Below are positions 21,805 to 26,459 of a stretch of 26,459 bases of DNA, in pieces (within the stretch, counting starts at the first letter, position 1; the number at the start of each line of letters is the position of its first letter). The position numbers and the translations under genes are program-made. The stretch covers positions 1-26,459 of the forward strand of contig JASHQN010000060.1 of the NCBI GenBank assembly GCA_030039135.1, written 5' to 3'. The notes under the pieces are model-generated. The model saw only the letters and a program-made list of their open reading frames with translations. It had not been told where the DNA came from and made no database searches. Origin of the DNA: Thermoplasmata archaeon (GTDB lineage Archaea > Thermoplasmatota > Thermoplasmata > Lutacidiplasmatales > UBA184).

Positions 21805-22441
21805 CGGAGGGCCGGCCCCGTCGCCCGGGGTGCCGGATCTCGTGCTCGCGGCCATCGAGGCGCATCTGCGGCAGCGCGAGCTGCGGCGCGAGGACCTGTT
21901 CGAGCGAGCCCGCCGGCTGCGCCGTCTCGCTCAGGGCACGATGACCCGGCTCCACGCCGAGGGCTCGGCACCGGTAGAGCTCGCCGAGATCCGACGCTCG
22001 ATGGCGGACCTCGCCGATCGCCTGCATCGCGAGGGGCGGGGGGATGAGCCGCTCGCGCTCGATGCGTTCCAGGAGGCGGCCGAAGCGGCCCTGCTCGGGG
22101 CGATCACGGCGGGGGAGCCGCTCCCCGGCCCCACGGAGCTCGGCATCGACCCCGAGCCCTACCTGCTCGGGCTCGGGGACGTCGTGGGCGAGGTGCGACG
22201 ACGAGCCCTCGATCGGCTCGGTCGGGACGACGTCCCCGGGGCCGAGGCCGAGCTGGCCCTCATGGAGCGCCTCACGCGGGCGCTCCTGCGCTTCGACACG
22301 ACGCGGGCGATCGTCCCGCTCAAACCGAAGCAGGACGCGGCAAGGAACCTTCTCGAACGCACGCGTGGCGAGGTCGTGATGGCGAGGTTCCTCGCCCGGG
22401 CGCGCCCCTCGAGCTCGGGACCGGCGAGCGGGGGACCGTGA
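21776..22441 (+). CDS. Translin-family RNA/DNA-binding protein
   Basis: A 221-residue, nearly all-helical protein. The first 20 residues are disordered (Ser/Gly/Pro). The conserved part at about 130-205 has the translin pattern GLGDVVGEVRRRALDRLGRDD, then LMERLTRALLRFDT, then LKPKQDAARNLLERTRGEV. Eukaryotic translin and TRAX form octamers that bind single-stranded nucleic acids and, as C3PO, cut RNA; archaeal relatives form octamers too. The GEV...LERTRGE acidic residues correspond to the region used by TRAX for catalysis, but I cannot confirm a nuclease site. It overlaps DUF357 upstream by 29 nt and the phosphorylase downstream by 4 nt. Confidence 0.82.
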   Translation: MTNGSPSSGSGGPAPSPGVPDLVLAAIEAHLRQRELRREDLFERARRLRRLAQGTMTRLHAEGSAPVELAEIRRSMADLADRLHREGRGDEPLALDAFQEAAEAALLGAITAGEPLPGPTELGIDPEPYLLGLGDVVGEVRRRALDRLGRDDVPGAEAELALMERLTRALLRFDTTRAIVPLKPKQDAARNLLERTRGEVVMARFLARARPSSSGPASGGP

Positions 22442-23232
22442 GCGCGGCGCCCCGGCGGACGATCGCGGTGGTCGGTGGATCGGGGATCACCGGGCTCTTC
22501 GCCCCGGGCTCGGCCCGGACGCACCGCGTGGGAACCCCGTGGGGGGCCCCATCGGGCCCGGTCGAGGAGGGAGAGATCGGAGGGGTCCGCGTCCTCTTTC
22601 TCGCGCGCCATGGTCCCGGGCACACGATCCCCCCGCACCGGATCAACTACCGAGCGAACGTCGACGCGCTGCGGGCGCTCGGCGCCGAGGCGATCGTCAC
22701 GGTGAGCTCGGTCGGTTCGCTCAAGGAGGACCTCGCGCCGGGAACTTTCGTCCTGCCGAGCCAGTTCCTCGATTTCACCAAGAACCGGCCGACGACGTTC
22801 TACGAGGGCGGTCGCGTCTTCCACGTATCGCTCGCCGACCCGTTCTGTCCGGACCTCACGGCCGTCGCGGCGTCGGTGGGCAAGGAGGTCGGAACCCCCT
22901 TCGCCGAGGGGCGGACGTACGTGTGCGTCGAGGGTCCCCGGTTCAGCACCCGCGCCGAGTCGTCGTTCTTCCGCAGCCTCGCCGACGTCATCGGGATGAC
23001 GCTCGTTCCCGAGGTCGTCCTGGCCCGGGAGCGGGCGCTCTGCTACGCCTGCCTGGCGATGGTCACGGACTACGACGTCTGGGCGGAGCGACCCGTGGAG
23101 GCGAAGGAGATCGTCGAGGTCATGCGCCGGAACGCCGACCGCATGGGCCGGCTCCTCGCAACGCTCCTTCCGCGCCTCGCCCACCCGCCCGCGTGCCGGT
23201 GCGCCTCTGCGCTCGACGACGCCGCGATCTAG
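22438..23232 (+). CDS. Methylthioadenosine/methylthioinosine phosphorylase-family enzyme
   Basis: A 264-residue purine nucleoside phosphorylase of the MTAP branch. It opens with IAVVGGSGITGLF; phosphate- and base-binding parts follow: FLARHGPGHTIPPHRINYRA, VSSVGSLKEDL, YVCVEGPRFSTRAES, GMTLVPEVVLARERALCYA and MVTDYDVWAE. The DYD segment near residue 217 matches methylthio-nucleoside enzymes rather than guanosine/inosine types. It splits methylthio-nucleosides into base and 5-methylthioribose 1-phosphate in methionine salvage. Whether the base is adenine or hypoxanthine cannot be told. The GTG overlaps the translin stop by 4 nt (GTGA), so it is the last gene of the run that begins with transketolase. 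It ends 4 nt into the convergent rpoK stop. Confidence 0.9.
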   Translation: MSAAPRRTIAVVGGSGITGLFAPGSARTHRVGTPWGAPSGPVEEGEIGGVRVLFLARHGPGHTIPPHRINYRANVDALRALGAEAIVTVSSVGSLKEDLAPGTFVLPSQFLDFTKNRPTTFYEGGRVFHVSLADPFCPDLTAVAASVGKEVGTPFAEGRTYVCVEGPRFSTRAESSFFRSLADVIGMTLVPEVVLARERALCYACLAMVTDYDVWAERPVEAKEIVEVMRRNADRMGRLLATLLPRLAHPPACRCASALDDAAI

Positions 23233-23474
23233 CCCGCGCGCGGTCCTCGCCGCACGGTGATCGGGATCCGGCCCGCAGCGAACTCGAGCTCGGCGATCTC
23301 GACCGGGTCGACGAGGGTGGGTGCGACGTCGATCAGGATCGGGGCCCCGAGCGAGATCTGAAGCGCCCGCGCGCCGAGGATCCGAGCCCGCTCGAACCGA
23401 GTGAATTCGTGGGCTTCGAGGGGGGCCGGAACCGGACGATCGGGCACGGTACCATTCCCCGAAGCCGCTACCAC
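23229..23474 (-). CDS. rpoK: DNA-directed RNA polymerase subunit K (Rpb6/omega)
   Basis: An essential small subunit of archaeal RNA polymerase. The conserved core is FTRFERARILGARALQI, then SLGAPILID, then DPVEIAELEFAAGRIPITVRR near the C-terminus, all close to the family consensus. It is the archaeal counterpart of eukaryotic Rpb6 and bacterial omega. The core is preceded by a variable tail. A TAAATA box at 23513-23518 (minus) predicts transcription from about 23488, so I prefer the GTG at 23474 (81 residues). A GTG at 23510 in the same frame would give 93 residues but lies too close to the box. It overlaps the convergent phosphorylase by 4 nt. Confidence 0.88.
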   Translation of the reverse strand: MVAASGNGTVPDRPVPAPLEAHEFTRFERARILGARALQISLGAPILIDVAPTLVDPVEIAELEFAAGRIPITVRRGPRAG

Positions 23475-23512
23475 CGCTGTCGCGTTCAGGGGCTCGGCCA
23501 CTCGGGGCACCG

Positions 23513-23518
23513 TATTTA
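23513..23518 (-). promoter_or_regulatory. TATA box of rpoK
   Basis: TAAATA on the minus strand is the only clear AT-rich box ahead of rpoK. It lies about 40 nt before the GTG at 23474 and directly abuts the alternative GTG at 23510, which it argues against. Confidence 0.55.
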
Positions 23519-23605
23519 CCCCTTGCGGGACGTGCGGGGCGGCGCACGAACTGACTTCTGTGCGGTGGTTTCTCTACGGCCCCTCCGTTGTTGTGCGTGG
23601 GCTCT

Positions 23606-23727
23606 TTGGAAGGGAAGAGGGTGAGAGAGATCCCGACCACGAGGAGCCCGGTGAGCGCCGCCGAGGCGCCCACCCGGGCGGCGAAGAACGGGTCCCACGA
23701 GGCATCGTTGTCCTCCGCCTGCGACAA
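23606..23727 (-). pseudogene. Remnant of a small membrane protein (N-terminal fragment)
   Basis: In one minus-strand frame the gap between rpoK and the MFS gene encodes WDPFFAARVGASAALTGLLV followed by VGISLTLFP. This strongly resembles the first membrane helix of a common family of small membrane proteins whose opening reads FFxAxxGASAALxGLLFVxxSI. After LTLFP the similarity stops and the frame runs on into sequence antisense to rpoK with no further membrane helices, whereas whole members have three or four. No good start codon or TATA box is visible. I read it as a decayed 5' piece left by a rearrangement beside the MFS gene. It could also be a chance frame. Confidence 0.35.
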
Positions 23728-23732
23728 CCAGC

Positions 23733-25298
23733 CTACGTCGGAGATTCCGCGGCCGTCCGGCCTTCTGGCAGACTCTCGGTCCGACTTGCAGGCACTCGCC
23801 CGCGAAGCCAGAACGAGCAGACGAGAGCCAACAAAACGGACACGCCGAGAATGAGGAACACCTGGTCGTACGAGGTCACCAGCGCAGCGCGGAGTGCACC
23901 GGACGATGCGGCGCCGGCGCTCAAGGAGTGGAATCGCCACGACTGGAACATCGTGAGCAGCGAGACTCCGAGGGCGCCGCCGAGCGTCTGGAAGAACTTC
24001 GTCAGCCCGACCGCGGCTCCCACCTGATGGGGGGGCGCCTCGTTTTGAATTGCAATCGTGGCCCCGGCGAGCGCGATCCCAAGCCCAAACCCCAGAGGGA
24101 TGAGGGGAAGAGCGACACCCCCGGTGGGAAGGACGTCGAGCGACAGGCCCCACAACGGGGTCGACGTCGTCATGAGTGACAAGGAGAGGCCGGCCACTCC
24201 TGAGACGAACAGGGCCGGCACGAGTAGCGTCCGGTAGGAGCACCGATTCAAGAGAGCGCCAGCGACGTTCGCGCCAGCAATCATCGGGACCGCGAAGAAG
24301 TAGATCATGTCGCGAACGTCGCTCGACGAGCCTCCGAGCGCGACCCCGACGAAGAGCGAAAGGAAGGTGATCACCGCGCTCAGCAGGAGCCCGGTGAAGA
24401 GCAAGATGCCGTTGGCGGACAGTATCGCCCGCCGCCCCAAGAGTCGCAACGGGAGGAGCGGTTGGGCGTAGCGAAGCTCCCACCACAAGAAGGCGGCCAA
24501 CAGGCCCACGGTCGTGAAGAGGAGCCCGATGACTCGGTCATCGGTCCAGGCCCACCCTAGGTCAGAGACACCGACGAGCGCGACCATCAAGGCGGAGACC
24601 CATCCAGAGATGAGAGCCGCGCCGGGGAGGTCGAAACGTCCACGGGTCACGCTGCGAAGCGGGTCGACCCAGAGGACCAGGATCAACACTGCGAATAGGC
24701 CGAAGGGTAGGTTGATGTAGAACACCCAGCGCCAGGTCGTTACCGACACGATGTAGCTTCCCAGGAGGGGGCCAGCGACGATCGATATCCCCGCCGTCGC
24801 TCCGAGCATGCCAATCGCTCTCGTTCGGTCCTCCGGTCCGAAGAGCGCCGCAATCATGGCGATCGCGACCGGAAACGTGGCGCCGCCGCCGAAGCCTTGC
24901 AGCCCGCGGAAGATGATCAGCTCCGTGAGCGATTGGCTAAACCCGGCCAGCACCGAGCCAACGATGAAAATCGCCGTTCCCGCCAGGAAGACGTTCCGGC
25001 GGCTCGCAATGTCGGAAAGCCGCCCGAAGACGGGAACCGCGATCGTAGCGCTCACTAGGTAGGCGCTCACGACGAAGGCCACCCCGTTCACCTGGTGGAG
25101 GTCGGAAGCAATGGTCGGTAGAGCGGTGGAGACCACGAACGAATCTAGCCCGCCCATCAGGACTACCAGGAAGATCCCGGCGGTGACGAGGAAACCTGCA
25201 GGTTCCGCGAGCCGCAACCATGAGCGAGCCGCTGGCAGTTCGACAGCACCGACCGGAGGTACGGGCGAGGGGCTCGACTGATTCTCGGGGGCGCTCAT
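23733..25298 (-). CDS. MFS multidrug efflux transporter, DHA2/EmrB-type
   Basis: A 521-residue polytopic protein with about 14 hydrophobic segments, as in the proton-driven DHA2 (14-helix) drug exporters. The first helix region ends in LDSFVVSTALPTIASDL, the DHA2 signature around motif D1. Motif A is seen as GRLSDIASRRN, and TTWRWVFYINLPFGL is the typical loop before helix 6. Motif C-like GATAGISIVAGPLLGSYI is present. The N-terminal 30 residues are Pro/Ser-rich. It should export small hydrophobic or cationic compounds; the substrate is unknown. It is divergent from an HTH_10 regulator across 125 nt, the usual layout of a regulator beside its target. Codon third positions carry visibly more A/T than in most of the window, suggesting later acquisition. 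Confidence 0.92.
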   Translation of the reverse strand: MSAPENQSSPSPVPPVGAVELPAARSWLRLAEPAGFLVTAGIFLVVLMGGLDSFVVSTALPTIASDLHQVNGVAFVVSAYLVSATIAVPVFGRLSDIASRRNVFLAGTAIFIVGSVLAGFSQSLTELIIFRGLQGFGGGATFPVAIAMIAALFGPEDRTRAIGMLGATAGISIVAGPLLGSYIVSVTTWRWVFYINLPFGLFAVLILVLWVDPLRSVTRGRFDLPGAALISGWVSALMVALVGVSDLGWAWTDDRVIGLLFTTVGLLAAFLWWELRYAQPLLPLRLLGRRAILSANGILLFTGLLLSAVITFLSLFVGVALGGSSSDVRDMIYFFAVPMIAGANVAGALLNRCSYRTLLVPALFVSGVAGLSLSLMTTSTPLWGLSLDVLPTGGVALPLIPLGFGLGIALAGATIAIQNEAPPHQVGAAVGLTKFFQTLGGALGVSLLTMFQSWRFHSLSAGAASSGALRAALVTSYDQVFLILGVSVLLALVCSFWLRGRVPASRTESLPEGRTAAESPT

Positions 25299-25423
25299 AG
25301 GTGGCTCCGGACGGACATGGCTCGATTGCCTCAGTTCTCGAGGGTCGCGGACAAGCTTATTGGCGGTAGCTAGCCTGCTAGAGACGCGGGCCAGCGGTCC
25401 TCGCCCGTGGGAAGGGACTTCGC
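25299..25423. promoter_or_regulatory. Divergent control region between exporter and HTH_10 regulator
   Basis: This 125-nt gap holds the start signals of both divergent genes. The most AT-rich element is AAGCTTATT near 25353-25361, about 65 nt before the regulator and about the same distance from the exporter ATG. No convincing operator repeat is visible by eye. If the regulator is local, its site should be here. Confidence 0.4.
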
Positions 25424-26080
25424 GTGCGGCTGATGGTGGTCGACGTACCGAGAGCGGCCCTGGGCCGAATGCTCGGGTGGCCGGCCTCGCTCGATGCCCT
25501 TCGTTCCGTGAAGTTAGTCAGTTACGTTCGAACCGACGCCAAGGAGGTTGCGACGATCTGGCGCGTGAACTTCCCCGGCCGACCCTCGAAGCTGGAGGCC
25601 CTCTTTCCGAGGAACCGGACCCGGGTCAGAGTCCTCGAACGCACGCCGGACGGAGAGTACATCCTGTTTGTTCGACAGCGACCGGGTGGGCGGCCCGCCG
25701 GAATTCAGGATCTCCTCGCCAAGGCGGGTGCCCACGTGGTCCTGCCTTACGAAATCAACGAAGAGACTGTACGACTGACCTACCTCGGCACAGGGGTCCA
25801 GCTGCGCAGGGTGGTCGCGAACCTACGTCGAGAAGGGGTCGAGGCGAGGATCCTCTCGGTAACTGAGGCAAGATTTGGGCTGGACTCGCCTTTGACGAGG
25901 CTGACCTCGAAACAACGACAGGTCGTCCTGACGGCCTTCGACTCCGGATACTACGAGATACCACGTCGGGTCGGATCGAGGCAACTCGCGACGAAGCTCA
26001 GGATCCGGGCGGGGACTCTGGTCGCGCACCGTCGGAAGGCAGAGGCCCGAATCATGACCGCAGTCATTTTGGGCCACTGA
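25424..26080 (+). CDS. Bat-like HTH_10 transcriptional regulator
   Basis: A 218-residue archaeal regulator. The C-terminal about 55 residues form an HTH_10 (bacterio-opsin activator type) domain: LTSKQRQVVLTAFDSGYYEIP, then VGSRQLATKLRIRAGTLVAHRRKAE. The N-terminal about 150 residues are a mixed alpha/beta sensor-like region with no recognised ligand motif. Proteins of this build are common in haloarchaea and Thermoplasmata and control neighbouring genes. The start is the GTG at 25424 or the ATG at 25433. Its head-to-head position suggests it regulates the MFS exporter. Base and codon use match the exporter, so both probably arrived together. Confidence 0.86.
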   Translation: MRLMVVDVPRAALGRMLGWPASLDALRSVKLVSYVRTDAKEVATIWRVNFPGRPSKLEALFPRNRTRVRVLERTPDGEYILFVRQRPGGRPAGIQDLLAKAGAHVVLPYEINEETVRLTYLGTGVQLRRVVANLRREGVEARILSVTEARFGLDSPLTRLTSKQRQVVLTAFDSGYYEIPRRVGSRQLATKLRIRAGTLVAHRRKAEARIMTAVILGH

Positions 26081-26318
26081 CCTGCCTCGCACCTTTTGGA
26101 GGTGCCGAGGGATCGGGCGGTGCGGCCGAGTACGGCCCGGAGGGATCCGGAGAAGTCACCACGACTGAGATCCGGCCAACCTTGACCGTAAGGGCCATGC
26201 CAACGATGGTCCGGATTGCACCACGGAAGTCGTGCTCGAGCCGGATCGAAAACTTCGCATTCGACTCGTGAGGGACCCCTTTCGGGGGATTCTCCCACCC
26301 TCTGGTCGATGGTCCCAC
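26064..26318 (-). CDS. Doubtful small protein, unknown
   Basis: A possible 84-residue reading frame whose 3' end overlaps the HTH_10 gene by 17 nt. The middle (AKFSIRLEHDFRGAIRTIVG, then LTVKVGRISVVVTSP) alternates like beta strands and a helix and has mostly G/C third positions, so it is not obviously random. The C-terminal third is low-complexity Pro/Ala/Ser. I recognise no family and see no TATA box at a suitable distance. It may be a spurious frame in high-GC DNA. Confidence 0.2.
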   Translation of the reverse strand: MGPSTRGWENPPKGVPHESNAKFSIRLEHDFRGAIRTIVGMALTVKVGRISVVVTSPDPSGPYSAAPPDPSAPPKGARQVSGPK

Positions 26319-26338
26319 GGACTGGGGTTCTTCCTAGC

Positions 26339-26373
26339 AAACCCGGTGCCGGGCCTTGCCCGGGAACGGGTTT
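26339..26373. repeat. Imperfect 35-nt hairpin in the last intergenic stretch
   Basis: An inverted repeat of two 16-nt arms (26339-26354 and 26358-26373) around a 3-nt loop CTT. AAACCC pairs with GGGTTT and CCGGGC with GCCCGG; between them two of four positions pair, giving 14 of 16 pairs. No T-run follows, so it is not a classical terminator. The surrounding 26081-26459 has no confident gene, and the hairpin could belong to a structured RNA, a repeat or a control element that continues past the window edge. Confidence 0.5.
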
Positions 26374-26459
26374 CGGGGCCGGGCGGTTGGTTTCTGTGGC
26401 GGAACGAGCTTTCGGGCACCGCCCGGACGTGTCGGCCGGTCCGCGCCGCGCGAGGCCCG

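Noticed and set aside
22159..24486. A 775-codon minus-strand open frame
   Set aside because: It crosses translin, the phosphorylase, rpoK and the exporter in the wrong frames; only a short piece near 23606-23727 looks like real protein and is listed separately.
26160..26234. A 7-nt inverted repeat CACGACT/AGTCGTG
   Set aside because: Short arms with a long spacer are expected by chance.
1..26459. CRISPR array or insertion sequence
   Set aside because: I saw no regularly spaced repeats, no transposase and no terminal inverted repeats with target duplications.

Overview
The window looks like chromosomal DNA of a high-GC archaeon, most likely a member of Thermoplasmatota. Supporting signs are RNA polymerase subunit K (RpoK), archaeal DUF357 and translin-family genes, an intron-containing tRNA-Tyr, and a 5S rRNA gene standing alone away from any 16S/23S gene. 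Many start codons lie about 26-30 nt downstream of a TATA-like box, as in leaderless archaeal transcripts. The phylum is inferred; the domain Archaea is well supported.

Layout. 1-4274 (minus) is a type IV pilus-like / archaeal Tad-like locus: a pilin-like secreted protein, a secretion ATPase and two GspF/TadC-type membrane proteins, the last cut by the window edge. 4414-5029 (plus) holds a double-ACT protein and tRNA-Gly(CCC). 5159-8023 (plus) is a polyhydroxyalkanoate (PHA) cluster: an AbrB-like PhaR candidate, a phasin-like protein, PhaE and class III PhaC. 8085-9639 (minus) holds a DUF6159-like membrane protein, a VOC-fold protein and tRNA-Tyr with an intron. 9771-11154 (minus) encodes adenylate kinase and UMP kinase, divergent from rpiA at 11240. 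12025-13670 (plus) pairs an enoyl-CoA hydratase with an orphan PaaA-like diiron protein. It is convergent with a mevalonate decarboxylase-family gene, which is in turn divergent from a PaaI-type thioesterase. 15237-17699 (minus) is an M1 aminopeptidase. 17798-17920 is 5S rRNA. 18085-23232 (plus) carries endonuclease IV and then a tightly packed run: split transketolase, transaldolase, DUF357, translin and a methylthioadenosine phosphorylase-family enzyme. 23229-23474 (minus) is rpoK. 23733-26080 is an MFS drug exporter divergent from a Bat-like HTH_10 regulator, in DNA that looks less GC-biased than the rest. The final 379 bases hold a strong imperfect hairpin and no confident gene.

How the genes fit together. 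The four PHA genes form a near-complete polymer synthesis and granule module, but the monomer-supplying thiolase and reductase are not here. RpiA, transketolase and transaldolase give most of a non-oxidative pentose phosphate pathway; the epimerase is not in the window. The phosphorylase at the end of that run also yields a pentose-1-phosphate. The MFS/HTH_10 pair has the arrangement of a locally regulated efflux gene and is the best candidate for recent transfer. The least conventional items are the PHA module in this lineage and the PaaA-like protein without its usual partners.
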